A DNA stretch of 64,000 nt, from assembly GCF_017104965.1 (NCBI RefSeq), contig NZ_JAAGPR010000004.1:1-64000 (forward strand). Direction: 5' to 3'. The notes beneath the pieces are model-generated. The model was not told the origin of the DNA. It saw only the letters and a program-made list of their open reading frames with translations, and ran no database searches. Each line of letters begins with the position of its first letter. Within the stretch, counting starts at the first letter, position 1. The stretch comes from Paraburkholderia sp. Ac-20340 (GTDB lineage Bacteria; Pseudomonadota; Gammaproteobacteria; Burkholderiales; Burkholderiaceae). The translations under genes were made by a program, and so were the position numbers. Below are positions 43,518 to 53,653 of this stretch, one piece after another.

Positions 43518-44996
43518 ATGTCCGATATCCAGGCTGCCGCCCCTGCGGCGCAGGCGGCACCGCTCACCCTGCTCGACCAGATCGTGCACGAAGGCCGCAT
43601 GGCCCACGACGAAGAACAGCAGAAGCACGCCCGCGAACTTCTGGCCGAGTTCGCGCTGCAGGTGCTCGACAAGGAAATGACGGTCAGCCGCGACACCGTC
43701 GCGGCGATCAACCATCAAATCAAGCTGATCGACGAGCTGATCAGCAAGCAGCTCAACAAGGTCTTGCATCATCCCGATTTCCAGGCGCTCGAATCGTCGT
43801 GGCGCGGCCTGCATTATCTGGTGAAGAATTCGGAAACCAGCTCGCGTTTGAAGCTGCGTCTGCTCGATGCCTCGAAAAAAGACCTGCAGAACGATCTGGA
43901 AAAAGCGGTCGATGTCGATACGAGCGCGCTCTTCAAGAAGATCTACGAGGAGGAATACGGCACGTTCGGCGGTCATCCGTTCAGCGTGCTGATCGGCGAT
44001 TACTATTTCACGCGCCAGACGCCTGACATCAGCCTGCTCGAAAAGCTGGCGGCGGTGGCCGCAGCCGCGCACGCGCCGTTCATTTCGGCTGCGCACGCAC
44101 AGTTGTTCGACATGGCCAGCTTCACGGAACTGGGCGTGCCGCGCGATCTCTCGAAGGTGTTCGAAACCATCGACATGGCGCGCTGGCGTGAATTCCGCAA
44201 GAGCGAGGATTCGCGTTATGTAGCGCTCACGCTGCCGCATATCCTGATGCGCCGCCCCTATCATCCGATCAGCAATCCCGTCGAAGGCATGGACTTCGTC
44301 GAAGACGTGGACGGCACCGATCATGCGAGATACCTCTGGGGCAATGCGGCCTACGCTCTGGGCCAGCGCGTCACCAACGCGTTCGCGCAGCATAGCTGGT
44401 GCGCTGCGATTCGCGGCGTGGAAGGCGGCGGCGCAGTGGAGAAACTGCCCGACCACATCTTCCAGACCGCCGCGGGCGACAAGGCCATGAAGTGCCCGAC
44501 CGAAGTGGCGATCACCGATCGCCGCGAAAAGGAACTGGACGCGCTCGGTTTCATCGCGCTCGTGCACAAGAAGAACGAAGGGCTTGCCGTGTTCTTCGGC
44601 GGCCAGACGGCGAACCGCCCGACCACCTACAACACGGCGGAGGCCAACGCCAACGCGCGCATTTCGGCCATGCTGCCGTACGTGCTCGCGGCTTCGCGTT
44701 TCGCGCACTACATCAAGGTGATCATGCGCGACAAGGTCGGCAGCTTCATGACGCGCGACAACGTGCGCGCGTACCTGAACACCTGGATCGCCGATTACGT
44801 CCTCGTGAACGATAACGCGCCGCAGGAAATCAAGGCGCAATATCCGCTGCGCGAAGCGCGCATCGACGTGACGGAAGTGCCGGGCAAGCCCGGCGCGTAT
44901 CGCGCGACGGTGTTCCTGCGCCCGCACTTCCAGCTCGAGGAACTGACCGCTTCGATCCGGCTCGTTGCGAGCCTGCCGCCGCCGGCCGCGGCGTAA
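43518..44996 (+). CDS. tssC: TssC T6SS contractile-sheath protein
   Basis: This 492-aa protein has the VipB/ImpC sequence pattern throughout: LESSWRGLHYLVKNSETSSRLKLR, YGTFGGHPFSVLIGDY, DSRYVALTLPHILMRRPY, FLWGN-type YLWGNAAYALGQ, and a C-terminal FQLEELTASIRLVASLP. It forms the sheath with TssB. AAGGA precedes the ATG. Confidence 0.98.
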   Translation: MSDIQAAAPAAQAAPLTLLDQIVHEGRMAHDEEQQKHARELLAEFALQVLDKEMTVSRDTVAAINHQIKLIDELISKQLNKVLHHPDFQALESSWRGLHYLVKNSETSSRLKLRLLDASKKDLQNDLEKAVDVDTSALFKKIYEEEYGTFGGHPFSVLIGDYYFTRQTPDISLLEKLAAVAAAAHAPFISAAHAQLFDMASFTELGVPRDLSKVFETIDMARWREFRKSEDSRYVALTLPHILMRRPYHPISNPVEGMDFVEDVDGTDHARYLWGNAAYALGQRVTNAFAQHSWCAAIRGVEGGGAVEKLPDHIFQTAAGDKAMKCPTEVAITDRREKELDALGFIALVHKKNEGLAVFFGGQTANRPTTYNTAEANANARISAMLPYVLAASRFAHYIKVIMRDKVGSFMTRDNVRAYLNTWIADYVLVNDNAPQEIKAQYPLREARIDVTEVPGKPGAYRATVFLRPHFQLEELTASIRLVASLPPPAAA

Positions 44997-45096
44997 TCCG
45001 CGGGCGGCGCATCCGCCGCCTTGCGCACTCCCCATTGACGACGACGCGCGCCTCATATGGCGCGCGCGCTCACACACGCTTCAGGAGCCCTGAAAC

Positions 45097-45594
45097 ATGG
45101 ATTCGATCATTCTCGATCTCGGCAGCGACATCAAAGGCGAAAGCACGATCGAAGGCTATACCGACAAGATCGAGCTGATGTCGTACAGCCACAATGTCGC
45201 GATGCAGGTCACCAACGACGTAAGCAACTCCGAGCGCACCTCGGGCAAGCCGCACGTCGGTGAATTCACCGTGACGAAGTTTATCGACGTGGCCACGCCC
45301 ACGCTCAACGAATACTGCTGCGGCGGCAAGGCGATCGCCACGGCAACGGTCATCGTGGGCCGCAACGCGGCCGAGAGCGACGGCAAGATCATGCCGTTCA
45401 TCACCTACACGCTGACCAACGTGATCATCAGCAACGTGAGCGTGTCGGGCGGCGCGGGCGGCAAGCCGGTCGAAACGCTCTCGCTGAATTTCACGAAAAT
45501 CAAGTGGGAAATGACCACACAGAAGGACGACGGCTCGAAGGAAGGCACCGCCGCCTCCACGTGGGACATGGCCGCCAACAAGCTCGCGAAGTAA
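45097..45594 (+). CDS. hcp: Hcp (TssD) T6SS tube protein
   Basis: This 165-aa Hcp1-type protein (IKGESTIEGYTDKIELMSYSHN; GEFTVTKFIDVATPTL; ETLSLNFTKIKWEMT) forms the inner tube. CAGGAG lies ten bases before the ATG. It sits in the main operon, not as an orphan, and has no C-terminal toxin extension. Confidence 0.97.
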   Translation: MDSIILDLGSDIKGESTIEGYTDKIELMSYSHNVAMQVTNDVSNSERTSGKPHVGEFTVTKFIDVATPTLNEYCCGGKAIATATVIVGRNAAESDGKIMPFITYTLTNVIISNVSVSGGAGGKPVETLSLNFTKIKWEMTTQKDDGSKEGTAASTWDMAANKLAK

Positions 45595-45619
45595 GCGCGC
45601 GCAATAAGCACGCCGCCCG

Positions 45620-46102
45620 ATGCCGCCACTGCGCCCGCCCGCTTTTGTCGCACCGATGCCGCTGTTCGAGCGTCTCGCCGACGATGCGCCATTCGACGCG
45701 CACGAGCGCACGGACGCGATGGCGGCGCGCCTGCTCGACGCCCAGGGCCTGCGCGATTCGGTGCGCGCCGAACTGCTGCGTCTGCTCAACACGCGGCGCG
45801 GCCGCAGCAGGCCCGACGCCGTAGACGTCCTGCACTACGGCCTGCCCGACTGGAGCGCGCTGAGCGCGGCGCGCGCGGGCGACCGCAGCACGCTCGAACG
45901 TGATGTGGCGCAGGCCATCCGCGCGTTCGAGCCGCGCCTCGCCGCACCGCGCGTGACCATCGAGCCCGACGCCGACGCCCCCTGGCGCCTGTGTCTGCGC
46001 ATCGGCGGGTTGCTGCGCGGGCATGACGGCGCGCAGCAACCCGCCCGCTTTATCGTGCGTTTCGACGCCGACAGCCACACGCCCGGAATCGTCGATGAAT
46101 GA
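45620..46102 (+). CDS. tssE: TssE T6SS baseplate (gp25-like) protein
   Basis: This 160-aa protein belongs to the gp25-like/lysozyme-named baseplate family. It has LFERLADD near the start, LRDSVRAELLRLLNTRRGR, VLHYGLPDWSAL and AIRAFEPRLAAPRVTIEP. Start at 45620, or at 45656; neither has a good ribosome site. It overlaps tssF by 8 bp. Confidence 0.94.
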   Translation: MPPLRPPAFVAPMPLFERLADDAPFDAHERTDAMAARLLDAQGLRDSVRAELLRLLNTRRGRSRPDAVDVLHYGLPDWSALSAARAGDRSTLERDVAQAIRAFEPRLAAPRVTIEPDADAPWRLCLRIGGLLRGHDGAQQPARFIVRFDADSHTPGIVDE

Positions 46103-47891
46103 CTCCATCGATCCGCTGCTGCTCGATTACTACCAGCGCGAATTGACGTATTTGCGGCGCGCGAGCGAAGGTTTCGCCGCGCGCTATCCCAAGATCGCGC
46201 GCCGGCTCGAACTCGGTCCGGGCGAATGCGCCGATCCGCACGTCGAACGCCTTATCGAAAGCTTCGCGGTCCTGACCGCGCGTATCCAGCGCACGCTCGA
46301 CGACGAATACTCGACGCTCACCGACGGGCTGCTCGAACAGCTTTACCCCTATGCATCGCGTCCCGTGCCGTCGATGACGATCGTGCAGTTCGAACCGGAT
46401 GCGACCCAGGGCAGTCTCGCGAGCGGTTATGCCGTGCCGCGCGCGACGCCGCTCACGCATATCGATGCGAACGGTTACACGATCCACTGGCGCACGGCCA
46501 TGGACGTCACGCTGTGGCCACTCGCCATCGCCGATGCACAAGTGCTCGACGCCGAGGAAAGCCAGGCGCTGACCGGCGACGCGCGGCTGCAATCCGCGCT
46601 GCGCCTGAGCGTGCGTTCAACCGGCGCGGTGGCGCCAGGCGCGCTGCCGATCGAGCGCCTGCGCGTGCGCCTGGCCGGCTCGCCCGTGAACGTCGCCGCG
46701 CTCTACGATCTGCTCGCGGCCCACACCGAGGCGCTGTGGCTAATGGACCCCGACGGCCGCGTGCAGCGCCAGCACGGCCGCCCGCAGCCGCTAGGTTTCG
46801 AAGAAGAACACGCGCTGCTGCCGCGCGAAGACGGCGCGCATCCGGCCTGCCGTCTGCTGGTCGAATACTTCGCCTTTCCCGAGAAGTTCGCCTTCTTCGA
46901 TCTGCCGTTCGCCCCGCAAAAGCTGGAGGGCAGCCAGAGCGGCACGGTCGATCTGCTAATCGGCTTCACGGTCGCGCCCGAGGGTCGGCTCACCGTGCAG
47001 GCGGAAGATTTCGCACTCGGCTGCGCGCCGGCGATCAATCTGTTCGCCCGCACCTCCGAGCCGGTGCGGCCCGACGCCACGCAACGCGAGCATCGCATCA
47101 GCCCAGACGCGCACCGCGAAGCGAGCACGGAAATCTACGCGGTGCGCGCGCTGCGCAGCGTAAGCGGACGCGAAGTCGCGGAGGTGCCGCCCTGGTACGG
47201 CGCGCATCACGGCGACGCGTCGAGCGTCTACTGGCACGCGCGCCGCGTGAGCGGCCTGCATGCAAGCCGCCCGGGCAGCGACATGATGCTGACCTTCGTC
47301 GATACGCGTTTCGATCCTACCGATGCACCCGCGCGCACGCTGACCGCCGATCTGCTCTGCACCAACCGCGAACTGGCTCAGGCGTTAGAGCCGGGCGCGG
47401 TGCTGTCGTTCGAAGTGCCGGGTCCGGTGGCCGCCGTGCGCATTGCCCATCGGCCCACGCGGCAGATTACGGCAACACTCGACGGCAGCTCGCGCTGGCG
47501 TCTGATCTCGCAGTTGATGCTCAACCATGTGTCGCTGGTCGAAGGCCCGCACGCCGTACAGACGCTGCGCGAGATGCTGGTGCTGCACAACCTCGGCGCG
47601 AGCGCGGCGGCGCAGCGGCAGATCGCGGGCATCCACGCGCTTGCGGGCGAGCCGGTGGTCGCTCATGTCGGCGAGGACCGTTGGCGCGGCTGGCGCAACG
47701 GGCTGGGCGTGCGGCTCGAACTGGGACGCGAAGGCTTCGTCGGTGCGAGTCCTGTGCTGTTTTCCGGCGTACTCGCCCACTTCTTCTCGCTCTACGCGAG
47801 CGTCAACCGTTTTGTCCAGACCGCGCTCGTGCGCGACGGCAAGGAGATCCATCTATGGCGGCCGATGACGGGCAGCCCGCTCGTACTCTAG
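46095..47891 (+). CDS. tssF: TssF T6SS baseplate protein
   Basis: This 598-aa protein has the family start LLDYYQRELTYLRRASEGFAARYP and ADPHVERLIESFAVLTARIQ, then LEQLYPYASRPVPSM and CRLLVEYFAFPEKFAFFDL. It forms the baseplate wedge with TssG and TssE. The 3' end overlaps tssG by 37 bp. Confidence 0.97.
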   Translation: MNDSIDPLLLDYYQRELTYLRRASEGFAARYPKIARRLELGPGECADPHVERLIESFAVLTARIQRTLDDEYSTLTDGLLEQLYPYASRPVPSMTIVQFEPDATQGSLASGYAVPRATPLTHIDANGYTIHWRTAMDVTLWPLAIADAQVLDAEESQALTGDARLQSALRLSVRSTGAVAPGALPIERLRVRLAGSPVNVAALYDLLAAHTEALWLMDPDGRVQRQHGRPQPLGFEEEHALLPREDGAHPACRLLVEYFAFPEKFAFFDLPFAPQKLEGSQSGTVDLLIGFTVAPEGRLTVQAEDFALGCAPAINLFARTSEPVRPDATQREHRISPDAHREASTEIYAVRALRSVSGREVAEVPPWYGAHHGDASSVYWHARRVSGLHASRPGSDMMLTFVDTRFDPTDAPARTLTADLLCTNRELAQALEPGAVLSFEVPGPVAAVRIAHRPTRQITATLDGSSRWRLISQLMLNHVSLVEGPHAVQTLREMLVLHNLGASAAAQRQIAGIHALAGEPVVAHVGEDRWRGWRNGLGVRLELGREGFVGASPVLFSGVLAHFFSLYASVNRFVQTALVRDGKEIHLWRPMTGSPLVL

Positions 47892-49012
47892 CGCAGCAGC
47901 TTTATGCGCAGCCGCACGCGTTCGAGTTCGCACAGGCCATACGTCTGCTCGAACTGCTGAGCCCGGATGCGACGCCGCTCGGCACCGGGCTCGATCCGCG
48001 CCGCGAAGCGCTGATGCTCAGCGGCACGCTCTCGCCCGTGTTCCCGGCCAGCGCGATCGGACCGCTGCGCGCGCGCGCGCCGCGCTCGCTGGCGCTCGAC
48101 GACGATGCTGGCGAGCCTCATTGCTCGCCTGATGCCGATTCCCTGCCGCAACTCCAGGTGAACGCGTTCGCGCTGGGCGGCCCGAACGGCCCGCTGCCGG
48201 GCGCCTGGCAGGAGTGGATACAGGACCGCCTGCGCCGCAAGGACACCTCGGCGCTCGCCTTCCTCGATCTGTTCCAGCACCGTCTGCTCGCCCTGCTCTA
48301 TCGCGCCCAGCGCAAGTACCGCAGCGCCGATCCGTATCCGCTTCACTCGCAGCGCGCCGCCGATCCCGTGTTGCGCGCGATCACCGGGCTCGCCTGGTAT
48401 CGCGACGACGAAACGCCAGCAGGCGAGGCTCAATCCGCCGATAACGACAGTGACTCTGGCAATCACTCCGCGCGCGGCACCCTCCTGCGCGCCGTCCTTG
48501 CGCGCGCCGGCATGTTCGCCAACCAGCGGCGCTCGCTCGCGGGCTTCGACGCCATGCTGCGCCATCACTTCGGTATCGATGCGCGCTCGACGCCGTTTGT
48601 CGGCGGCTGGCGCACCCTGCCGGCTGCGAGCCGCACGAGGGTCGGCCATGCGGGCCGCAACCGCACGCTGGGCGCGGGGGCGATTGTGGGCACGCGCGTG
48701 TGGGACGAACATCGCGGCATCCGCGTGACGATCGGGCCGCTTGCGCGCGCGCAGTATGAAGCGTTCCTGCCAGGCGGCGACTCGCACGGCGCATTCCAGG
48801 CGCTAGCCGATGCCTGGTTCGGCGCGGAACTTTACGTGCACGTCGAATTGCGACTCGCGGCGGGGCAACTCGCGCCCGCCCGCCTGTCACGCGCGGCGCC
48901 GCCGCGGCTCGGCTGGACCGCCTGGGCGGGCGCGGGCGACACCGCGCCTGCGCGACTCACGCGCCTTGCTCCCGCAGCGGCCGCGCGTTCCGCCAATGCA
49001 GCGCCGGGCTGA
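47855..49012 (+). CDS. tssG: TssG T6SS baseplate protein
   Basis: This 385-aa protein has the family pattern QPHAFEFAQAIRLLELL, LQVNAFALGGPNGPLP, FLDLFQHRLLALLYRA and the C-terminal part VRVTIGPLARAQYEAFLPGG. AAGGAG lies just before the ATG at 47855 inside tssF. A Pro/Ala/Arg-rich tail ends 2 bp before tssH. Confidence 0.95.
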   Translation: MAADDGQPARTLAQQLYAQPHAFEFAQAIRLLELLSPDATPLGTGLDPRREALMLSGTLSPVFPASAIGPLRARAPRSLALDDDAGEPHCSPDADSLPQLQVNAFALGGPNGPLPGAWQEWIQDRLRRKDTSALAFLDLFQHRLLALLYRAQRKYRSADPYPLHSQRAADPVLRAITGLAWYRDDETPAGEAQSADNDSDSGNHSARGTLLRAVLARAGMFANQRRSLAGFDAMLRHHFGIDARSTPFVGGWRTLPAASRTRVGHAGRNRTLGAGAIVGTRVWDEHRGIRVTIGPLARAQYEAFLPGGDSHGAFQALADAWFGAELYVHVELRLAAGQLAPARLSRAAPPRLGWTAWAGAGDTAPARLTRLAPAAAARSANAAPG

Positions 49013-49014
49013 CG

Positions 49015-51600
49015 ATGGATCTCAAGACGCTGATGGCGCGCCTCGAGCGCGAGCCGCGCGACGCACTCGAACGGGCAACGCACCACTGCCTGCGCGAGAC
49101 GCATTTCATCGTCGAGATCGAGCACTGGCTCGCCGCGCTGCTGGAAACGCCGAATGGCGAACTGGCCGCCGTGCTGCCGCATTTCGGGCTTGAACGCACA
49201 GCGCCGATTGCCGAACTGCACAACGCACTCGCCCGCCAGCCGCGCGGCAATCAAGGCACGCCCACGCTCTCGCCCGATCTTCTGGTGTGGCTGCAAGACG
49301 CGCTCGTGCAAGCCAATGTGGTCCTGCAACGCCCGAATGTCAGTGCCGCCGTGCTGCTGATCGCCCTGCTCGATAACGATCACCTGCGCGCACGCACGAC
49401 GCTAGGCGCGCCTTCGCTATTGCGTGTGGCCAGCGCATCGTTGCGCAGCAATCTCGCCGCATGGATACCGGCGAATGCTGCCGATACGCCCGCCTCGCCC
49501 GCGAGCGCCGCTCCGTTGCCGGACACGTCCACAGCCGGAACTCCGCGCGCGCAGGCGTCGCCCGCCCGCTCCGTGCTCGATCAGTACACCATCGACCTGA
49601 CCGGCGAAGCACGCGCGGGACGCATCGACCCGATTGTCGGACGCACCGCTGAAATCCGCCTGGCCGTCGATATCCTGCTGCGGCGGCGACAGAACAATCC
49701 GCTGCTGGTGGGCGCGCCCGGCGTGGGCAAGACGGCGATCGTCGAGGGTCTAGCGCTGCGCATCGCGGCGGGCGACGTGCCGCCACCGCTCGCGGGCGTC
49801 ACGCTGCGCGTGCTCGATCTCGCGCTGCTGCAGGCTGGTGCGAGCGTCAAGGGCGAGTTCGAGCACCGCCTGCGCGCCGTGATCGACGAAGTACGACGCG
49901 CGCCCGCGCCGGTGATTCTCTTTATCGACGAAGCGCACACAATGATCGGCGCCGGTGGTGCGGAAGGCGGCAGCGACGCGGCAAACCTGCTCAAACCCGC
50001 GCTCGCACGCGGCGAATTGCGCACGATCGCCGCGACTACATGGCTCGAATACAAGAAGTATTTCGAACGCGATCCGGCACTCGCACGGCGGTTCCAGCTC
50101 GTGCAGATCGAAGCGCCCGACGAAGCCACTGCCATCGGCATGCTGCGTGCGCTGGCGCCGCGCTTCGAGGCCCATCACGGCGTGACGCTGCTCGACGCTG
50201 CGATCGTCGATGCGGTGAAGCTCTCGCATCGATATATTTCGGACCGCAAACTACCTGACAAGGCGATCGCCGTGCTCGACACAGCTTGTGCACGCGTCGC
50301 GCTCGCGCAGCACGACGTCCCGGTGCAACTCGAAAGCGCGCGCCAGCGCGAGCGCGCATTGCGCGACGAGCTATTGCGTCTGCGGGCCGAAATGGTGCTG
50401 GGCGCGCACCACACGCAGCGTGTCGCCGCGCTCGAAGCGGAACACACGCGCAACGCGGCGCGGGTGCGCGAGCTGGAAACCCGCTGGCATGACGAAGCGG
50501 CTGCGGTGCGCGAGATTCTCGCGGTGCGCGCGCGGCTGGCCGCGCATGATGCGCAAGGTGCTTCGCCGCAGGCGTGCGCAGACGAAACTGCCGCCGATGC
50601 GCTCGAAGATCTCGCCGCCGAACTCGCACGCCTCGAAAGCGGCCTCGACGCGATCCGCGACGACGATCCCATGGTGCCGGTGTGCGTCGATTCGAAGACC
50701 GTGGCTGCGGTCATCGCCGGCTGGACCGGCATCCCGGTAGGCAAAATGCTCGCCGATGAAATGCACGCCGTTCGCACGCTGGAAACGCGGCTCGCGCAGC
50801 GCATCGTCGGACAGGACGCGGCGCTCGAGCGCATCGCGCGACGCATACGCGCGTGGCGCGCGGGCCTGGCCGACCCGCAGCGCCCGGTTGGCGTGTTCCT
50901 GCTGGTCGGCCCGACTGGCGTGGGCAAAACCGAAACGGCCTATGCGCTCGCCGACGCGCTCTATGGCGGCGAGCGCAATCTCATCGTGATCGATCTCGCG
51001 GCCTATCAGGAAGCGCACACGGTTTCGCAGTTGCGCGGCGCACCGCCCGGCTACGTGGGCCACGCGGCAGGCGGCATCCTGACCGAAGCCGTGCGGCGCC
51101 GCCCGTACAGCGTCGTGCTGCTCGACGAAATCGAAAAAGCCCACGCCGACGTGCTCGAAGCGTTCTACAACGTATTCGACAAAGGCGTGATGGAAGATGG
51201 CACGGGTCTCGTGGTCGATTTCCGCAATACCGTGATTCTGGCGACCAGCAACGTCGGCGCCGAATTGATGCTGAAGACGCCCGCCAGCGCGCTCGCCAGC
51301 GAAAGTTTCAACCGCGAGTTGCGCGAAACGTTGCTGCACGCGTTTCGTCCGGCGTTTCTCGCGCGCATGACCGCCGTGCCCTACGTCGCGCTCGACGATC
51401 CGGCCGTGCGCATCATCATCGAAAAGAAGCTTGAACAGTTGCGCGTGCGTTATCGCGACGCAACCGGCAAGCAGTTTGCATTCGATGCCGGAATCATCGA
51501 CGCCGTGCTCGCGCGTTGCCGTGGCTCGGGCGCACGCGAAATCGACAATGTGCTGATGAACGAGCTTGTCGGCACGCTGGCCCAATGGGCGCTGGAATGA
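49015..51600 (+). CDS. tssH: TssH (ClpV) T6SS sheath-recycling ATPase
   Basis: This 861-aa AAA+ protein has an N-terminal Clp_N domain, an Ala/Pro linker, and a first nucleotide domain with Walker A GAPGVGKTAI and Walker B VILFIDEAHTMIGAGG. A coiled-coil middle domain follows, then a second domain with GPTGVGKTETAYALAD and VVLLDEIEKAH. It disassembles contracted TssBC sheaths. Length and layout are typical of ClpV. Confidence 0.97.
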   Translation: MDLKTLMARLEREPRDALERATHHCLRETHFIVEIEHWLAALLETPNGELAAVLPHFGLERTAPIAELHNALARQPRGNQGTPTLSPDLLVWLQDALVQANVVLQRPNVSAAVLLIALLDNDHLRARTTLGAPSLLRVASASLRSNLAAWIPANAADTPASPASAAPLPDTSTAGTPRAQASPARSVLDQYTIDLTGEARAGRIDPIVGRTAEIRLAVDILLRRRQNNPLLVGAPGVGKTAIVEGLALRIAAGDVPPPLAGVTLRVLDLALLQAGASVKGEFEHRLRAVIDEVRRAPAPVILFIDEAHTMIGAGGAEGGSDAANLLKPALARGELRTIAATTWLEYKKYFERDPALARRFQLVQIEAPDEATAIGMLRALAPRFEAHHGVTLLDAAIVDAVKLSHRYISDRKLPDKAIAVLDTACARVALAQHDVPVQLESARQRERALRDELLRLRAEMVLGAHHTQRVAALEAEHTRNAARVRELETRWHDEAAAVREILAVRARLAAHDAQGASPQACADETAADALEDLAAELARLESGLDAIRDDDPMVPVCVDSKTVAAVIAGWTGIPVGKMLADEMHAVRTLETRLAQRIVGQDAALERIARRIRAWRAGLADPQRPVGVFLLVGPTGVGKTETAYALADALYGGERNLIVIDLAAYQEAHTVSQLRGAPPGYVGHAAGGILTEAVRRRPYSVVLLDEIEKAHADVLEAFYNVFDKGVMEDGTGLVVDFRNTVILATSNVGAELMLKTPASALASESFNRELRETLLHAFRPAFLARMTAVPYVALDDPAVRIIIEKKLEQLRVRYRDATGKQFAFDAGIIDAVLARCRGSGAREIDNVLMNELVGTLAQWALE

Positions 51601-51646
51601 CCTACGCACACTCGCCGATTTCCTCAACACGCTCTCTTTCCTGCTC

Positions 51647-53644
51647 ATGGACCGACCGACCCTGACCGACACCGATACGCGCATCGAACTGGGCGGCAGT
51701 GCCTTCACCGGCCTGTTCGCCGCACAGGTCACGGTGGACGAGCGCATCGGCGCGCCCGCCGAAATAAGCGTACGTGCGCTGGGCGCGATGCCGCCGCCCG
51801 CGCCTGGCGGCATGCCCGGTCAGCACGCGACGTTGAAGTTTGCGTGGGGCGAGAACGCGCGTCTTGTCGATGCAGTCTGCACGCGCGCCGCGCAACTGCC
51901 CTCCACCGTGGACGCGAGCCATTTTGCATTAACGCTGCGCTCGTGGCTCTGGCTGCTCACACTGGCGCAGAACAACCGCGTGTTCCAGAACAAGACAGCC
52001 TCGCAGATCATCGAGGCGGTGTTCGCAGGCCACAGCATGACGGACTACACGTTGTCGCTCACCGGCACGCCCGTCGCGCGCGAATGGTGCGTGCAATACG
52101 GTGAAAGCGACTTCGCGTTTGTGAGTCGCCTGTGCGAAGAAGAAGGCTGGTTCTACTTTTTTCGCCATCAGGACGGCGTGCACACGCTCGTGATTGCCGA
52201 TAACAACGACGCTTTTGCGACGCTGCCTGGCGCAGCCACACTGAGTTGCGCGCCGCTCGCGGGTCACGCTGGCAACTGGCGCGAAAGCGGCCAGATTCTC
52301 TATTGCGAAATCGTCGAGCAAACCGCATCCGGAACTTTTTCTCACGGCGATTACGCATGGCAAACGCCTTCCGCGCAACTGTATTCGCAGGCGCAGTCCG
52401 TGCAGAACGACCTTGCCGTGTACGAATATCCGGGCCGCTTCGCAACCAGCGACGATGCCTCGACGCTCGCCAAACAACGCGTGGACGCCTTGCGTGCGAG
52501 CACGCGCCTGCTCACCGGCGAAAGCGACTGCCGCGCGCTCACGCCGGGCTATCGATTTACGTTGTCGGGCCATGAATCGTCGGACGCGAATATCGAATGG
52601 GTTGTGGCCAGCGTCGTGCATGAAGCCGACCACACGAGCTATCGCAACCGCTTTGAAGCCTTTCCAGCTTCGGTCAATTACCGCGCGCCACGCACCACGC
52701 GCCGCCCGTTCATGCCGTCACAGACTGCCATTGTCGTCGGCAAAAGCGGCGAGGAATTGTGGACCGACCAGTACGGACGCGTAAAAGTTCAGTTCCATTG
52801 GGATCGCGAAGGCAAGCTCGACGAGCAGAGTTCATGCTGGATTCGCGTTGCGCAACCGTGGGCGAGCAAGGGATTCGGCATGCAGTTCATGCCGCGCATC
52901 GGCGACGAAGTGGTTGTGAGCTTTATCGACGGCGACGCCGACCGGCCGCTGATCACCAGCAGCGTCTATAACGGTGCGAATCTGCCGCCCTACGCGCTGC
53001 CTGACAATCAGACGCAATCTGGCCTGAAAAGCAGTAGCTCGCCGGGCGGCGCAGGTTTCAATGAATTGCGTTTCGAGGACAAGAAAGATAGCGAAGAAGT
53101 CTTCCTGCAAGCGCAAAAAAATCTCAACGTCAATGTACTAAACGATGCGAGCGCAACGATTGGACACGACGAAACCCGCACCGTGAAAAATGCGCGCAGC
53201 CATACGATCCAGGAAAGCGACGACACGCTCACGATCGAAAAGGGAAATCGCAGCATGACGGTGCAGACCGGCGGCGAAACCATCGACGTAAAAGGCACGC
53301 GCACGGTCAAAGCTGGCGGCGATGAAACACGCACGGTAGGCGGCGCGCTCAAGCAAACCGTGACGGGCGATATGACGCTGACGATCGACGGCAATCTCAC
53401 CATCAAGGTGGGCGGCTCGTTGTCCATTCAAAGCACCGGTTCATATGCGGCGAAAAGCGATGCGTCGATGACGCACCAGGCCGCGACTTCACTGACTAAC
53501 GAGGCCGGTACTGCACTGACCAACAAGTCGAGCGGCACGCTGTCGAACGAGGCACAAAGCCTGACGAACAAAGGCAGCGTTGAGCAGACCGTGGACGGTG
53601 GCGCGATGCTCACCGTCAAGGGCGGCATCGTCAAGCTCAATTGA
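51647..53644 (+). CDS. vgrG: VgrG (TssI) T6SS spike protein
   Basis: This 665-aa protein has a gp27-like head (REWCVQYGESDFAFVSRLCEEEGWFYFF-type segment around residues 145-170), then the gp5 OB-fold core (DQYGRVKVQFHWDREGK; WIRVAQPWASKGFGMQFMPR; GDEVVVSFIDGDADRP). A β-helix of short Thr/Val/Gly repeats and an Asn/Thr/Ser-rich tail follow. There is no separate toxin domain, so cargo is probably delivered through adaptor or PAAR-like partners encoded just downstream. Confidence 0.96.
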   Translation: MDRPTLTDTDTRIELGGSAFTGLFAAQVTVDERIGAPAEISVRALGAMPPPAPGGMPGQHATLKFAWGENARLVDAVCTRAAQLPSTVDASHFALTLRSWLWLLTLAQNNRVFQNKTASQIIEAVFAGHSMTDYTLSLTGTPVAREWCVQYGESDFAFVSRLCEEEGWFYFFRHQDGVHTLVIADNNDAFATLPGAATLSCAPLAGHAGNWRESGQILYCEIVEQTASGTFSHGDYAWQTPSAQLYSQAQSVQNDLAVYEYPGRFATSDDASTLAKQRVDALRASTRLLTGESDCRALTPGYRFTLSGHESSDANIEWVVASVVHEADHTSYRNRFEAFPASVNYRAPRTTRRPFMPSQTAIVVGKSGEELWTDQYGRVKVQFHWDREGKLDEQSSCWIRVAQPWASKGFGMQFMPRIGDEVVVSFIDGDADRPLITSSVYNGANLPPYALPDNQTQSGLKSSSSPGGAGFNELRFEDKKDSEEVFLQAQKNLNVNVLNDASATIGHDETRTVKNARSHTIQESDDTLTIEKGNRSMTVQTGGETIDVKGTRTVKAGGDETRTVGGALKQTVTGDMTLTIDGNLTIKVGGSLSIQSTGSYAAKSDASMTHQAATSLTNEAGTALTNKSSGTLSNEAQSLTNKGSVEQTVDGGAMLTVKGGIVKLN

Positions 53645-53653
53645 GGACACGCG